A stretch of 64,000 nt of DNA from Bacillus sp. EAC (GTDB taxonomy: Bacteria; Bacillota; Bacilli; Bacillales; Bacillaceae_G), in NCBI RefSeq assembly GCF_002156875.1, contig NZ_NCSY01000003.1, positions 62,001-126,000 of the forward strand, written 5' to 3'. Made by a program: the position numbers and the translations under genes. This document shows positions 48,494-60,510 of the stretch, piece by piece. The first letter of the stretch is position 1, and each line of letters starts with the position of its first letter. A model generated the notes under the pieces. It had not been told where the DNA came from and did not search any database. It was given only the letters and a program-made list of their open reading frames with translations.

Positions 48494-49018
48494 ATGTTAA
48501 AAATTTTTACAACCCAACTTACCGGTGTTTTTCAAAAGATCTTAAAGAATGAAGAAGTATTTGAAGATGCTGCCCGCTTTTTAGCACAAGCAATGATTGG
48601 TGAAGGTAAGGTTTTTGTTCATGGTACGAAAGAATTTAACGGAATCAGTTCAGAAGTTGCTTATGGTGCAGATCAAATCAATTCAATTGAGCCTCTATTT
48701 ATAAATGGAGAAATTCAGAACTTATCAACTGTTGATAGAGTACTTTTATTTACAAGACAAACAGATGATTTAGAAGCAATTGAAATCGCTAAGAACCTAT
48801 CAGATTCATCTATTGGACTAGTCATCGTTTCAACCACTTCAGATAATGAAGACTCTTTATCTGATTTAGCTGATGTATTTATCAATTATGAATTAACACG
48901 CAAACTTGTTCCGACCGATGAAGGTGACCGAATTGGCTACCCTAGTTTACTTATTGGTTTATTTATTTATCATTGTTTATTGTTAACCATAAATGAAATA
49001 CTTGCAGATTATGAGTAA
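48494..49018 (+). CDS. ywjG: DUF2529 protein YwjG
   Basis: This 174-residue protein of the DUF2529 family occupies the same position and opposite orientation as B. subtilis ywjG. It looks like a SIS-type (sugar isomerase) fold: GEGKVFVHGTKEF at 36-48 and VLLFTRQTDDLEAIEIAKNL at about 78-97. No function is established. AGAGGAG precedes the ATG. Confidence 0.88.
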   Translation: MLKIFTTQLTGVFQKILKNEEVFEDAARFLAQAMIGEGKVFVHGTKEFNGISSEVAYGADQINSIEPLFINGEIQNLSTVDRVLLFTRQTDDLEAIEIAKNLSDSSIGLVIVSTTSDNEDSLSDLADVFINYELTRKLVPTDEGDRIGYPSLLIGLFIYHCLLLTINEILADYE

Positions 49019-49023
49019 GAAAA

Positions 49024-49055
49024 AAATCACCCAACTAATTTGAGTTGGGTGATTT
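49024..49055. terminator. Bidirectional terminator after ywjG
   Basis: A 13-bp stem, AAATCACCCAACT / AGTTGGGTGATTT, with T-runs on both sides directly after the ywjG stop. Confidence 0.9.
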
Positions 49056-49077
49056 TTTTTCAGGCAAAACGCCTTCC

Positions 49078-49331
49078 ACTTTTCTTATTGTCTGGTGCCA
49101 AAAGCTAGCTCTTCGGTATTATTCCATAGACCATTGAAGTGGAAAGTTCGACACTTCTTCTGGTCCATGGAGATAATCCCTTCAGAGCTGAACAAGCTTT
49201 TTCTACTTTTCTTATTGTCCAGTTTCAAAAGCTAGCTCTTCGGTATTATTCCATAGACCATTGAAGTGCAAAGTTCGACACTTCTTCTGGTCCATGGAGA
49301 TAATCCCTTCAGAGCTGAACAAGCTTTTTCT
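49078..49331 (-). repeat. Tandem pair of a 127-bp structured repeat after pyrG
   Basis: Two units, 49078-49204 and 49205-49331, differ at 5 of 127 positions. The 11-12 bases AATAAGAAAAGT (minus strand) occur at the start, the junction and the pyrG stop, so the unit is bounded by a short direct repeat. Read on the minus strand each unit folds into an outer AGCTCT/AGAGCT stem, a long interrupted stem and an apical GAAGTG/CACTTC hairpin. A third, diverged copy lies at about 52029-52138. Confidence 0.9.
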
Positions 49332-49338
49332 ACTTTTC

Positions 49339-50949
<1,611 letters not shown>

Positions 50950-51164
50950 TCATTTTTTAGCATTCGTATTTTATTTTTTCTTTACTAGAAATTACAAAGC
51001 TAAACTTTAATAAAAAATTAATTAACAACTTAATTTTACGTATGCTTTATTGTCGTCCAAAATAGGTTTGTTTCATGCAAGTACTTCTGATATATCATTT
51101 CGGATCGACTAAATAAAAACATTCATAATACTTTATATTCCAAGCTTTCCGTAAAAAAAATAAA

Positions 51165-51193
51165 GACGCCCCCTATATAAAATAGGGAGCGTC
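51165..51193 (-). promoter_or_regulatory. pyrG leader attenuator (CTP-sensing terminator)
   Basis: GACGCTCCCTAT pairs with ATAGGGGGCGTC, followed by a long U-run. It lies in the pyrG leader 30 bases after a GGGCUC start. In B. subtilis, CTP shortage causes extra G residues at the 5' end that pair with the CUCCCU tract and block this terminator. The CUCCCU tract is present here. Confidence 0.8.
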
Positions 51194-51222
51194 AAATATG
51201 TTTCGTTCTTTTTTAAAGAGCC

Positions 51223-51259
51223 CAATAAGAATTCTACTCATTCACCATAAAAAAGTCAA
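51223..51259 (-). promoter_or_regulatory. pyrG promoter with GGGCTC start
   Basis: TTGACT (51254-51259), exactly 17 bases, TAGAAT (51231-51236), then 7 bases to GGGCTC at 51218-51223. The initial GGG run is required for reiterative G addition. The promoter begins just 5 bases after the rpoE stop codon. Confidence 0.85.
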
Positions 51260-51263
51260 GAAC

Positions 51264-51821
51264 TTATAGTTCTTCTTCCTCATCAATTTCCTCTAATTCT
51301 TCGTCTTCGTCATCTTCAAGTTCTAAATCTTCGTCGACTAAGTCTAAATCTTCGTCTTCATCTTCATCGATATCATCGTCTTCGAATACATCAACTACTT
51401 CATCCGCAAGATCTTCATCAAGTTCATCTAACTCAACTAAATCTTCATCTTCTTCAAACTCATCTTCTTCTGAAGCATCGTATTCAGCAAATTCATCATC
51501 GTCTTCGAATTTTTTAGCACGTTTCTTCTTAGGTTTCGCAACTGGCAATACTTCTTCTTCTGCTTGATCATATGGATACCAAGCACGTAGACCCCAGCGA
51601 GTTTCTCCTAAACATACAAAACGACCATCAATATTTAATTCAGTATAAAATTGAGGAAGCTTTTCTAAAAGTTCATCTCTAGTTACTCCTAATTCAGTTG
51701 CCATACGGTCAACTAAGTCATAAAAAGAAAATGGCTCTTTTGTTTCAGAAAAAAGTTCATATGATAATTCAATTAGTGATAATTCTTTTAATTGCTCTTC
51801 CGAGTATTGCTTTAAACTCAA
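51264..51821 (-). CDS. rpoE: RNA polymerase delta subunit
   Basis: This 185-residue protein has an N-terminal winged-helix HARE-type domain (SLKQYSEEQLKELSLIELSYELF to about 90) and a long tail made almost only of Asp, Glu and Val/Leu. The delta tail displaces RNA and speeds enzyme recycling in Gram-positives. The start is a TTG at 51821, 6 bases after GGAGTG; an upstream ATG at 51869 has no such site. The tail is a little longer than in B. subtilis. Confidence 0.95.
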   Translation of the reverse strand: MSLKQYSEEQLKELSLIELSYELFSETKEPFSFYDLVDRMATELGVTRDELLEKLPQFYTELNIDGRFVCLGETRWGLRAWYPYDQAEEEVLPVAKPKKKRAKKFEDDDEFAEYDASEEDEFEEDEDLVELDELDEDLADEVVDVFEDDDIDEDEDEDLDLVDEDLELEDDEDEELEEIDEEEEL

Positions 51822-51994
51822 GGTAAGCACTCCTTTAAACATATTATTTTCAACGTAAATCCAATACATTATGTATAAATTTTACTTGTTAGTTATAAAA
51901 TACATATCTTTCATTATAAACAAAAGTATGTTAAATATGCTAGCACCTAGACTATATTTTTCAATATTACAGCAATTTTTCATGAAAATGATAA

Positions 51995-52021
51995 AAATGA
52001 GCGTCATAACGACGCTCATTT
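51995..52021 (-). terminator. icmF terminator
   Basis: AAATGAGCGTC / GACGCTCATTT, 11-bp stem with 5-nt loop and T-run, past the third repeat copy. Confidence 0.85.
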
Positions 52022-52028
52022 GAAATGT

Positions 52029-52138
52029 GGAGCAAGCTCGCCCAGCTCTGAAGGAAATATCTCCATTTATCTGAAGAAGTGGCGTACGTTCCACTTCGAA
52101 GATTAATAGAATATTACCGATGAGCTTGCGGAACTAGA
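52029..52138 (+). repeat. Diverged inverted copy of the structured repeat
   Basis: The plus strand here resembles the minus strand of the units at 49078-49331: shared blocks are CAGCTCTGAAGG, ATATCTCCAT, GAAGAAGTG, CCACTTC and ATTACCGA. Outer stem GCAAGCTC/GAGCTTGC and apical GAAGTGG/CCACTTC are perfect, and helix pairs are kept by compensating changes. It lies in the icmF 3' region before the terminator. Confidence 0.8.
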
Positions 52139-52156
52139 CATACTTAAACATCTTTA

Positions 52157-55100
52157 TTACATATTTCTTCGATACTGTCCGCCAACCTCATATAGCGCTT
52201 GAGTGATTTGGCCTAAACTTGCTACTTTAACAGTATTCATTAATTCCTCAAATAAATTGCCATTTTGACGAGCTACACGTTTTAACTGCTCTAACGCAAT
52301 TGTCGCTTCTGATCGATTATGATTTTGGAATTCTGCCACATGATCAATTTGAGATTGTTTTTCATCATAACTAGCTCTTGCAATCTCCATTGTATTTATC
52401 GATTCCATTTGCTCATTTGGATTAATGTATGAGTTAACTCCGATTATCGGTAGCTCTCCATTATGTTTTAACGTTTCGTAATATAAAGATTCCTCTTGTA
52501 TTTTTCCACGTTGATATTGAAGCTCCATCGCTCCTAGAACTCCACCACGATCGCTAAGTCTTTCAAATTCTTTTAACACCGCTTCTTCTACTAAATCTGT
52601 TAGTTGTTCGATAATAAATGAACCTTGGATAGGATTTTCATTTTTTGATAGACCATTCTCTTTTTGGATAATGAGTTGAATAGCCATCGCTCGTCGAACA
52701 GATTCCTCTGTAGGAGTTGTAACTGCCTCATCATATGCATTTGTATGAAGAGAATTACAATTATCATACAAGGCCATTAACGCCTGTAAAGTTGTACGAA
52801 TATCATTGAACGCCATTTCTTGAGCATGTAAAGAACGACCTGATGTTTGAACATGATATTTAAGTTTTTGGCTTCTTTCTGACGCCCCATATTTTTCTTT
52901 CATCGCTACAGCCCAAATACGTCTTGCAACACGGCCTATTACTGAATATTCCGCATCTAAACCATTGCTGAAGAAGAAAGATAAATTATGTGCAAATTCA
53001 TCAATATTCATACCTCTACTTAAATAATACTCAACATAAGTAAATCCATTTGATAATGTAAAGGCTAGTTGTGAAATTGGATTTGCTCCAGCTTCTGCTA
53101 TGTGATAGCCAGAAATTGAAACAGAATAATAATTTCGCACGCTATTATCGATAAAGTATTGTTGAATATCTCCCATCATTTTAAGTGCAAATTCAGTGGA
53201 GAATATACATGTGTTTTGTCCTTGGTCTTCTTTTAAGATATCTGCCTGAACAGTTCCACGTACTGTTTGTAAAGTCTTTGTTTTTACATTCATAAACTCT
53301 TCAACAGTTAAGATACGACCTAACTCTTGTTCTTTTATTTCAACTTGCTGATGAATCGCAGTATTTAAAAACATTGCTAATATAATCGGCGCTGGTCCGT
53401 TAATTGTCATTGAAACGGATGTTAAAGGATTACATAAATCAAATCCTCTATAAAGTTCAATCATATTGTCCAATGTACAAACGCTTACTCCACTCTCTCC
53501 AACTTTCCCGAAAATATCAGGTCGAATAGCTGGATCTTCTCCGTATAAAGTAACCGAGTCAAACGCAGTACTTAAGCGTTTAGCTGGGTCATTTTCACAA
53601 AGATAGTGGAAACGTTTATTTGTACGGCTAGGTGGTCCTTCTCCAGCAAACTGTCTCTTCGGATCCTCATCTTGACGCTTGAATGGGAATACACCTGCTG
53701 TAAATGGGAAATAGCCAGGAACATTCTCTTTTGCTACCCATCTTAATAAGTCACCATAGTCACGATAAGTAGGAACCGATACTTTAGGAATTTTCGTACC
53801 TGATAGTGTTTTAGTTGTTAATTCAATTGTAATTTCTTTGTCTCTAATTTTTTGAGTTAATTGATCTTTTGTATAAGCTTCTTTAATTAATTTAAAGTGA
53901 TCCAGTGCTTGTTTTGTTGAAGGAGCAAGGGAATCTTCGAATTTCCTCTTTAAAGTAATTAAAGTTTCTTTCCCCTCTACTACTTCAATTGATTCAAGTT
54001 CTTCAATTGTTCCTTCTATTTGATATAATCTTGAAGCTTTCGCTGCTTCAATTTCAGTATTCGCATGGTAATTTCTTACCGTTTCAGCAATTTCTCTTAA
54101 ATAGAAACGACGCTTACTTGGGATAATTACATGTTGTTTTTCAACATTGCCACGTTGTATATAAGTTGTTTTCCATTCTTTTGCTGACTTTTTCTCAACT
54201 TCCTCTGTTAAAGCAAGAAATAAATTATTTGTTCCTGCATCATTAAATTGACTAGCAATTGTTCCATAAACAGGCATTGTATCTAAATCATCATGGAATA
54301 AATGACGACTACGTTGATATTGTTTTTGCACTAAGCGTAATGCATCTTCAGAGCCTTGACGCTCAAATTTGTTTATAGCAATTAAATCTGCGAAATCGAT
54401 CATATCAATTTTTTCTAACTGCGAAGGTGCGCCGAACTCACTTGTCATTACATATAAGTGAATATCACTATATTGCGTTATAGCAGCATCTCCTTGACCA
54501 ATACCACTTGTTTCAACAAATACGATATCAAAATTAGCAGCTTTTAATATAGATAGTGCTTCTCCAAGAGCGTTAGAGATTTCTGATTGACTATCTCTTG
54601 TTGCTAAACTTCTCATATAAACATTTGGATGATGAATGGCATTCATACGAATACGGTCACCTAATAAGGCACCACCAGTTTTACGTTTCGTTGGATCAAT
54701 CGAAACGATTCCAATTGTTTTTTCTGGGAATTCTTGAATAAATCGACGCACTAACTCATCTGTAAGTGAGCTTTTACCAGCGCCACCAGTACCTGTCATA
54801 CCAATTACTACACTTTTGCTTGTAGCTGTACTTTCCAAAGTTGCTGCCAATTCTAAACTCGAGTCAATTGACCCTTTGTTCTCTGCTAATGTAATAAATC
54901 TAGCAATCTCTTTATGATTTTTTGCCGTTATACTTTGTATATTTTCAATATCCTTTAAAGGAGGAAGAAAATCAGTACTTTGTAACATATGGTTAATCAT
55001 GCCCTGTAATCCCATTGTACGTCCGTCTTCAGGAGAATAGATTTTTGTGATTCCATATGCTTCTAATTCTTCTTGCTCTCGAGGTAGAATAACCCCTCCT

Positions 55101-55396
55101 CCTCCACCAAATAATTTGATGTGAGAAGCTCCTCTTTCTTGAAGCAAATCATACATATATTTAAAGTATTCCATATGTCCGCCTTGGTAAGAAGAAATAG
55201 AAATACCTTGTACATCCTCTTGGATTGCAGCATTAATAATTTCCTCAACGGAACGATTATGTCCTAGATGAATAACTTCGACACCATTTTCCTGCAATAA
55301 TCTTCGAATCATATTAATCGATACGTCATGACCATCAAATAAGCTTGAAGCTGTAACGAAACGAATTTTATATTTAGCTTGATACTTTTCTACCAT
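52157..55396 (-). CDS. icmF: Fused isobutyryl-CoA mutase (IcmF)
   Basis: This 1079-residue fusion has an N-terminal B12-binding domain (FDGHD at 20-24; [19 protein letters not shown]), a MeaI/ArgK-type chaperone GTPase with P-loop [12 protein letters not shown] (199-210) and a large mutase domain (about 520-1079) with [20 protein letters not shown]. It interconverts isobutyryl-CoA and n-butyryl-CoA with adenosylcobalamin and self-repairs via the GTPase. It lies between acdA and rpoE, where B. subtilis has nothing, so it extends the acyl-CoA operon towards branched-chain substrates. Confidence 0.93.
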   Translation of the reverse strand: MVEKYQAKYKIRFVTASSLFDGHDVSINMIRRLLQENGVEVIHLGHNRSVEEIINAAIQEDVQGISISSYQGGHMEYFKYMYDLLQERGASHIKLFGGGGGVILPREQEELEAYGITKIYSPEDGRTMGLQGMINHMLQSTDFLPPLKDIENIQSITAKNHKEIARFITLAENKGSIDSSLELAATLESTATSKSVVIGMTGTGGAGKSSLTDELVRRFIQEFPEKTIGIVSIDPTKRKTGGALLGDRIRMNAIHHPNVYMRSLATRDSQSEISNALGEALSILKAANFDIVFVETSGIGQGDAAITQYSDIHLYVMTSEFGAPSQLEKIDMIDFADLIAINKFERQGSEDALRLVQKQYQRSRHLFHDDLDTMPVYGTIASQFNDAGTNNLFLALTEEVEKKSAKEWKTTYIQRGNVEKQHVIIPSKRRFYLREIAETVRNYHANTEIEAAKASRLYQIEGTIEELESIEVVEGKETLITLKRKFEDSLAPSTKQALDHFKLIKEAYTKDQLTQKIRDKEITIELTTKTLSGTKIPKVSVPTYRDYGDLLRWVAKENVPGYFPFTAGVFPFKRQDEDPKRQFAGEGPPSRTNKRFHYLCENDPAKRLSTAFDSVTLYGEDPAIRPDIFGKVGESGVSVCTLDNMIELYRGFDLCNPLTSVSMTINGPAPIILAMFLNTAIHQQVEIKEQELGRILTVEEFMNVKTKTLQTVRGTVQADILKEDQGQNTCIFSTEFALKMMGDIQQYFIDNSVRNYYSVSISGYHIAEAGANPISQLAFTLSNGFTYVEYYLSRGMNIDEFAHNLSFFFSNGLDAEYSVIGRVARRIWAVAMKEKYGASERSQKLKYHVQTSGRSLHAQEMAFNDIRTTLQALMALYDNCNSLHTNAYDEAVTTPTEESVRRAMAIQLIIQKENGLSKNENPIQGSFIIEQLTDLVEEAVLKEFERLSDRGGVLGAMELQYQRGKIQEESLYYETLKHNGELPIIGVNSYINPNEQMESINTMEIARASYDEKQSQIDHVAEFQNHNRSEATIALEQLKRVARQNGNLFEELMNTVKVASLGQITQALYEVGGQYRRNM

Positions 55397-55492
55397 ACTA
55401 ATCAGCCTCCGAAATTATAAATACTTTTTCAGAAAGAAAACTTGGTAAAGGGCTGTCTAAAGTCCAAGTACCAAGTTAACTTTATCAATTTT

Positions 55493-56623
55493 TTATAGCA
55501 TTCTTGAGATTACTAGTTTTTGAATTTCTTGAGTACCTTCATAAATTTGAGTAATTTTAGCATCGCGCATAAATCTTTCAACTGGATAGTCTTTTGTATA
55601 ACCGTATCCACCAAACACTTGAACCGCCTCAGTTGTTACATTCATTGCTGCATCTCCTGCAAACAACTTCGAAATAGCAGATTCTTTGCCATATGGTAAG
55701 CCATTTGATTCTAACCAAGCAGCTTGGTATGTTAATAGACGAGCAGCTTCTACGCTTGTTGCCATATCAGCTAGTTTAAATGCAATACCTTGTTGAGCAA
55801 TGATTGGTTTTCCAAACTGTACTCTTTCTTTTGCATAATCAGCAGCTGCATCTAAAGCACCTTGAGCAATACCTACTGCTTGAGCAGCTATTCCGTTTCT
55901 ACCGCCATCAAGAGTTTGCATTGCAACTTTAAATCCTTTACCTTCTTCACCTAGAAGGTTTTCAGCTGGGATGCGACACTCTTCAAAAATAATTTCTGTA
56001 GTCGGTGAGGAACGAATTCCTAATTTACTTTCTTTCTTACCAACTGAGAAACCAGGAGTGTCACTTTCAACGATAAACGCAGAAATTCCATGTTTGTTCG
56101 TTGGATCAGTAATAGCGAAAACAACATAAATTTCTGCTTCTCCGCCATTTGTTATAAAGATTTTTGAGCCATTTAATATATAGTCATTTCCTTCTTTTCT
56201 AGCATGTGTTCTCATTCCACCAGCATCTGATCCAGATCCTGGTTCAGTTAAACCATATGCACCCATCTTTGTACCTTGTGCTAATGGCTTTAAATATTTT
56301 TGTTTTTGTTCTTCTGTTCCAAATTTATATATTGGCCAGCTAGCTAAAGATGTATGTGCAGATAGTGTTACACCTGTAGAAGCACAAACTCTAGAAAGCT
56401 CCTCAACTGCAATAACATATGCTAAATAATCACTGCCAATGCCACCATATTCTTCAGGAAATGGGATCCCCGTCAAACCTAGCTCTGCCATTTGATTAAA
56501 AATATTACGATCAAATTTTTCAAGTTCATCACGTTCAGCCGCTGAAGGAGCAACCTCATTTCTTGCAAAATCTCTTACCATTTTTCTAATCATTTCATGT
56601 TCTTCACTTAGACGAAATTGCAT
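55493..56623 (-). CDS. acdA: Acyl-CoA dehydrogenase
   Basis: This 376-residue flavoenzyme oxidises acyl-CoA in beta-oxidation. FAD-binding blocks [15 protein letters not shown] and [12 protein letters not shown] are present; the catalytic base is the Glu in [11 protein letters not shown] near the C-terminus, a position typical of short-chain/butyryl-type dehydrogenases. It is read from ATG at 56623 after GGAGGAAG. A cre site lies upstream. Confidence 0.95.
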   Translation of the reverse strand: MQFRLSEEHEMIRKMVRDFARNEVAPSAAERDELEKFDRNIFNQMAELGLTGIPFPEEYGGIGSDYLAYVIAVEELSRVCASTGVTLSAHTSLASWPIYKFGTEEQKQKYLKPLAQGTKMGAYGLTEPGSGSDAGGMRTHARKEGNDYILNGSKIFITNGGEAEIYVVFAITDPTNKHGISAFIVESDTPGFSVGKKESKLGIRSSPTTEIIFEECRIPAENLLGEEGKGFKVAMQTLDGGRNGIAAQAVGIAQGALDAAADYAKERVQFGKPIIAQQGIAFKLADMATSVEAARLLTYQAAWLESNGLPYGKESAISKLFAGDAAMNVTTEAVQVFGGYGYTKDYPVERFMRDAKITQIYEGTQEIQKLVISRML

Positions 56624-56773
56624 ACTCTTCTTCCTCCATTATCATTACTATCTCATGGTAAAAAATTACTTTCCTACGTTATAAGCAGTGCGAATAAGCA
56701 TCTAACTAATAAAATTAGTAATTTAGTAGTTTGGTATTTAAGATGCTCGATGGCTTTTAAAGATTGTCGAAAT

Positions 56774-56788
56774 TTGTAAGCGTTAACA
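56774..56788 (-). promoter_or_regulatory. cre site (CcpA operator) upstream of acdA
   Basis: TTGTAAGCGTTAACA fits the consensus WTGNAANCGNWNNCW at every position and is nearly palindromic. It is about 150 bases before acdA, where CcpA binding would repress the downstream genes during growth on sugars. Confidence 0.7.
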
Positions 56789-56888
56789 TAATGAATTACA
56801 AACTGCTTAAAATATAGTCTACTTAATATAATATTAGACAAAAACTTAAAAAGTCCTTGTTATTTTTTGTAGAATTTTGAAAATAAAA

Positions 56889-56918
56889 AATAATCAATCC
56901 CTTTTGGAATTGATTATT
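56889..56918 (-). terminator. Thiolase gene terminator
   Basis: AATAATCAAT / ATTGATTATT with T-run, located beyond the thiolase stop. Confidence 0.7.
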
Positions 56919-56987
56919 TTTTATGAATTAATTGTTTAAATTGTATTCACCCACAGGAATCAAGCATATCCGTTCCAATGAACTTTA

Positions 56988-58166
56988 TTATACCTCTATT
57001 AGTACCGCATCTCCTTGACCACCACCACTACAAATTGCAGCGATTCCAAGTCCTCCGCCTTGAGCTTTTAACGCATGGATAAGAGATACAATAATTCTTG
57101 CACCGCTTGCTCCAATCGGATGTCCTAAGGCTATTGCTCCACCATTAACATTAATTTTTTCTAGTGGAATTTCTGCAATTTTTGCACTCGCTAAGGCAAC
57201 TGCTGCAAATGCTTCATTTATTTCAAAAAGGCTAATATCTGAAACTTGTTTATTCGTTTTTTGTAATAGTTTTTGAATCACATAACCTGGTGTTCTAGGA
57301 AAATCTTGTGCTTCAACTGCGATTGATTCTGTCGCAAGAATTGTTGCAATTGGCTTAAATCCATTTAGGCTTGCCTCTTCTTCGCTCATTAATAATAGTG
57401 CTGCTGCACCATCATTTATACCAGGAGCATTCCCAGCTGTAATCGTACCATCGCGATCAAACGCTGGAGATAGCTTAGCTAATCTTTCAATTGATGTATC
57501 TTCTCTCGGACACTCATCTACATCAATTTTTGTAACGACTCCTTTTTTACTTACCGATTCAATTGAAACAATTTCATCTTTAAATTTACCTTCTTTAATT
57601 GCTTTAATCGCTAGTTCATGACTTCTTAATGCCCATTCATCTTGTTGTTCACGAGACAGTTCTTCTATTCTTGCTACGTTATTACCGTATGTCCCCATAT
57701 GTACTCCAGTAAATGAACAAGTCAATCCATCAAAAAGTACACCGTCTTTTATTTCTGCATTCCCCATTTTATTCCCCCATCTTAATGAAGTTTGATAAAA
57801 TGGCGTATTGCTCATTGATTCCATCCCGCCTGCTACTACCCTTTTACTTTCGCCTGAGCGAATTAGTAAATCTGATAGCATAACGCTCCTCATACCTGAA
57901 GCACATACTTTATTGATTGTCTCTGATCTTGTTTCCCAAGGTAGACCTGCTTTTCTTAATGCTTGTCTTGAAGGTAATTGTCCTTGTCCTCCCTGTAAAA
58001 CGCTACCCATAATTACATCATCAATATTTTCAAGCGGATGATTTACTTGCTTTAATGCCTCTTGAATTGCTATTCCACCAAGGTCTGATGCGCTAAATTC
58101 CTTTAGAGCTCCTCCAAAGCGGCCAATTGGTGTACGCACTGCACTTACTATTACTGTTTTACCCAT
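56988..58166 (-). CDS. Acetyl-CoA C-acyltransferase (thiolase)
   Basis: This 392-residue thiolase has the acyl-accepting Cys in NKVCASGMRSV (near 88), His in GHPIGASGARI and the second Cys in AAICSGGGQGDA. It condenses or cleaves acetyl-CoA/acetoacetyl-CoA. Gene lies between fadF and acdA, so beta-oxidation or short-chain metabolism is likely. Close to Bacillus acetyl-CoA acetyltransferase. Confidence 0.93.
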   Translation of the reverse strand: MGKTVIVSAVRTPIGRFGGALKEFSASDLGGIAIQEALKQVNHPLENIDDVIMGSVLQGGQGQLPSRQALRKAGLPWETRSETINKVCASGMRSVMLSDLLIRSGESKRVVAGGMESMSNTPFYQTSLRWGNKMGNAEIKDGVLFDGLTCSFTGVHMGTYGNNVARIEELSREQQDEWALRSHELAIKAIKEGKFKDEIVSIESVSKKGVVTKIDVDECPREDTSIERLAKLSPAFDRDGTITAGNAPGINDGAAALLLMSEEEASLNGFKPIATILATESIAVEAQDFPRTPGYVIQKLLQKTNKQVSDISLFEINEAFAAVALASAKIAEIPLEKINVNGGAIALGHPIGASGARIIVSLIHALKAQGGGLGIAAICSGGGQGDAVLIEV

Positions 58167-58234
58167 CTCGTATTCCCCCTTAATTTTTTAACTTCTCTTC
58201 TATTTCAAATAATCCTTTTTTAATTTTCCATAGT

Positions 58235-58261
58235 AAAAGGTGTACGGGATGTACACCTTTT
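58235..58261 (-). terminator. fadF terminator
   Basis: AAAAGGTGTAC / GTACACCTTTT with a 5-nt loop; T-rich ends. It separates fadF and the thiolase gene, so each has some independent control. Confidence 0.75.
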
Positions 58262-58298
58262 ATAGATATTTTATGAATGATTGATTCAATTAGAACTT

Positions 58299-60416
58299 TT
58301 AAGAAGCTTGTGTTTTCTTGTCGCCAAAAATAGATTGTTCTAATAGTTCTGCCACATCAAGAGTTTGAACCTTTTCTTCAACTTCTTTAGCTTTTGTACC
58401 ATCAGATAACATCGTTAAGCAATATGGACAACCCGTTCCAATCACGGTTGGGCTAACTGCAAGTGCTTGTTCAGTTCGAGTTACATTAATTCGATTACCA
58501 ACATGCTCTTCCATCCACATCAATCCTCCACCAGCTCCACAGCACATACCTGTTTCACGGTTACGCTCCATTTCAACTAAAGTTACGCCTGGAATCGCTC
58601 GAAGAATATCTCTTGGTGCCTCATAAACTTCATTATAGCGGCCTAAATAGCATGAATCATGATACGTAATGACTTGTTCAACTTGATGTATTGGCTTCAA
58701 TTTACCTTCTTTTACCCATGCAGATAATAATTCTGTGTGATGGTAAACTTCGATCGATAATCCAAAGTCAGGATATTCATTTTTAAACGTATTGTAAGCG
58801 TGTGGATCAATCGTGACTAATTTGCTTACGCCTGTTTTTTCTATCTCTGCAATATTATTATTTGCTAGTTCCTGGAAAAGGAATTCTTGACCTAAACGTC
58901 TTGGTGTATCCCCTGAGTTTTTCTCTTTATTTCCTAAGATTGCAAATTTAATTCCAGCTTCATTCATTAATTTAGCAAATGCTAAAGCGATTTTTTGACT
59001 ACGGTTGTCATACGAACCCATTGAACCAACCCAGAATAAGTATTCTATCTCTTCGCCAGCTTTTTGTGCTTCTTTTACCGTTGGAATGTGAATACTTTCA
59101 TCAAGCTCTCTCCAGTTTTCACGATCTTTACGGTTTAGTCCCCATGGATTACCTTGACGTTCGATATTTGTCATCGCACGTTGAGCATCTGGTTGCATTT
59201 TTCCTTCTGTTAAAACAAGATAGCGACGTAAATCAATTATTTTTTCAACGTGCTCATTCATAACAGGACATTGGTCTTCACAGTTTCGACAAGTAGTACA
59301 TGCCCAGATTTCCTCTTCTGTAATGACATCCCCAATTAAACTTGGACTATACTCTACTAAAGTTGCTGCAGTTTCTTGATGTCCCTTTCCTTGAGATGCA
59401 AATGCAAGCTGATTTCCTTTTGTCTTTGAAAATGCTACGGTTGGAACCCAAGGAGCGCGAGATGTTACTACAGCACCTGTTTCAGTTAAATGATCACGTA
59501 GCTTTAAAATTAGATCCATCGGTGACAGCATTTTTCCTGTTGCCGTTGCAGGACAAACATTTGTACAGCGACCACACTCTACACATGCATATAAATCAAT
59601 TAACTGTGACTGACGAAAATCACTTATTTTCCCTACACCAAATGATTCCTGTGTTTCATCTTCAAAATCAATCTTTTCTAATTTTCCATCCTTTGATAAT
59701 CGGTTGAAAAATACGTTTGCTGGACCTGCAAGTAAGTGCGCGTGCTTAGATTGTGGTACATAAACTAAGAAAGTTAGTAATGAAATTAAATGAATCCACC
59801 AAGCAACATAAAAGAATGACACAGCTAACGGTTCGCTAATTCCACCAAAGATTGTAACTACTAACGATGCAATTGGCTCATGAAAACTTGCTCCTTCTCC
59901 ATTCCAGATTAACCCCATACCATTACCAAATAACGTAGATAGCATCAATAAGCCGATAAAGATTAGTACTAACCCACTTTTCCAGCCTCTTTTTAAACGT
60001 ACTAATTTTTCAATATATCTTCTATGGAACGCCCAAACTACTGCAACTAATATTAACAATGCAATAATTTCTTCAAAAAATGTAAAGGCACCATATAACG
60101 GACCAAGTGGTAAATGAACACCCGGGAATAATCCTCTCAAAATAAAATCTAATGCTCCTGCTTGAACTAAAATAAACCCGTAGAAAAATAATAAGTGAAT
60201 GAATCCACTTTTCTTATCTTTCAGTAGCTTTTTTTGCCCAAATACATTTACCCAAATTTTTTGGAAGCGATCTTTGTAATTTCGTTCAAACTCTTCTTTT
60301 TTACCAAGTTTGATGTAAGCTAATCTTGTTGTAATTAGGTAAATGAATAAATAAATTGCATAACTAGTTAGTGCTACAAATCCAAGTGCGTTCAAGTATA
60401 AAAGAGCATGATTCAT
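58299..60416 (-). CDS. fadF: Heterodisulfide reductase-related iron-sulfur protein (FadF/YwjF)
   Basis: This 705-residue membrane-bound electron carrier has about six N-terminal helices of the NarI/cytochrome-b type (1-240), two 4Fe-4S sites (CVECGRCTNVCP near 286 and CTTCRNCEDQCP near 379) and two CCG domains (YHDSCYLGR; MCCGAGGGLMW). It is proposed to receive electrons from acyl-CoA dehydrogenases through ETF. The ATG at 60416 follows GGGGGAGGA; an upstream start is less likely. B. subtilis fadF-acdA-rpoE is a FadR operon. Confidence 0.92.
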   Translation of the reverse strand: MNHALLYLNALGFVALTSYAIYLFIYLITTRLAYIKLGKKEEFERNYKDRFQKIWVNVFGQKKLLKDKKSGFIHLLFFYGFILVQAGALDFILRGLFPGVHLPLGPLYGAFTFFEEIIALLILVAVVWAFHRRYIEKLVRLKRGWKSGLVLIFIGLLMLSTLFGNGMGLIWNGEGASFHEPIASLVVTIFGGISEPLAVSFFYVAWWIHLISLLTFLVYVPQSKHAHLLAGPANVFFNRLSKDGKLEKIDFEDETQESFGVGKISDFRQSQLIDLYACVECGRCTNVCPATATGKMLSPMDLILKLRDHLTETGAVVTSRAPWVPTVAFSKTKGNQLAFASQGKGHQETAATLVEYSPSLIGDVITEEEIWACTTCRNCEDQCPVMNEHVEKIIDLRRYLVLTEGKMQPDAQRAMTNIERQGNPWGLNRKDRENWRELDESIHIPTVKEAQKAGEEIEYLFWVGSMGSYDNRSQKIALAFAKLMNEAGIKFAILGNKEKNSGDTPRRLGQEFLFQELANNNIAEIEKTGVSKLVTIDPHAYNTFKNEYPDFGLSIEVYHHTELLSAWVKEGKLKPIHQVEQVITYHDSCYLGRYNEVYEAPRDILRAIPGVTLVEMERNRETGMCCGAGGGLMWMEEHVGNRINVTRTEQALAVSPTVIGTGCPYCLTMLSDGTKAKEVEEKVQTLDVAELLEQSIFGDKKTQAS

Positions 60417-60510
60417 GATGTATTCCTCCCCCATTTTTTGCGGCTACAAATAAAACGCTTACTTTTTAAAAATTTATAACCGTATTAATTTTCTGACAAT
60501 ATATACTTTT

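Larger units (their letters stand above)
56624..56987. other. Intergenic region upstream of acdA
   Basis: No gene. It contains a thiolase terminator (56889-56918) and a cre site (56774-56788), so acdA probably has its own promoter within this region in addition to any read-through. Confidence 0.6.

Noticed and set aside
56762-56772. TTGTCGAAA, a match to the Spo0A box
   Set aside because: A single 7-9 base match is expected by chance in 64 kb, and acdA is not a known target; not claimed.
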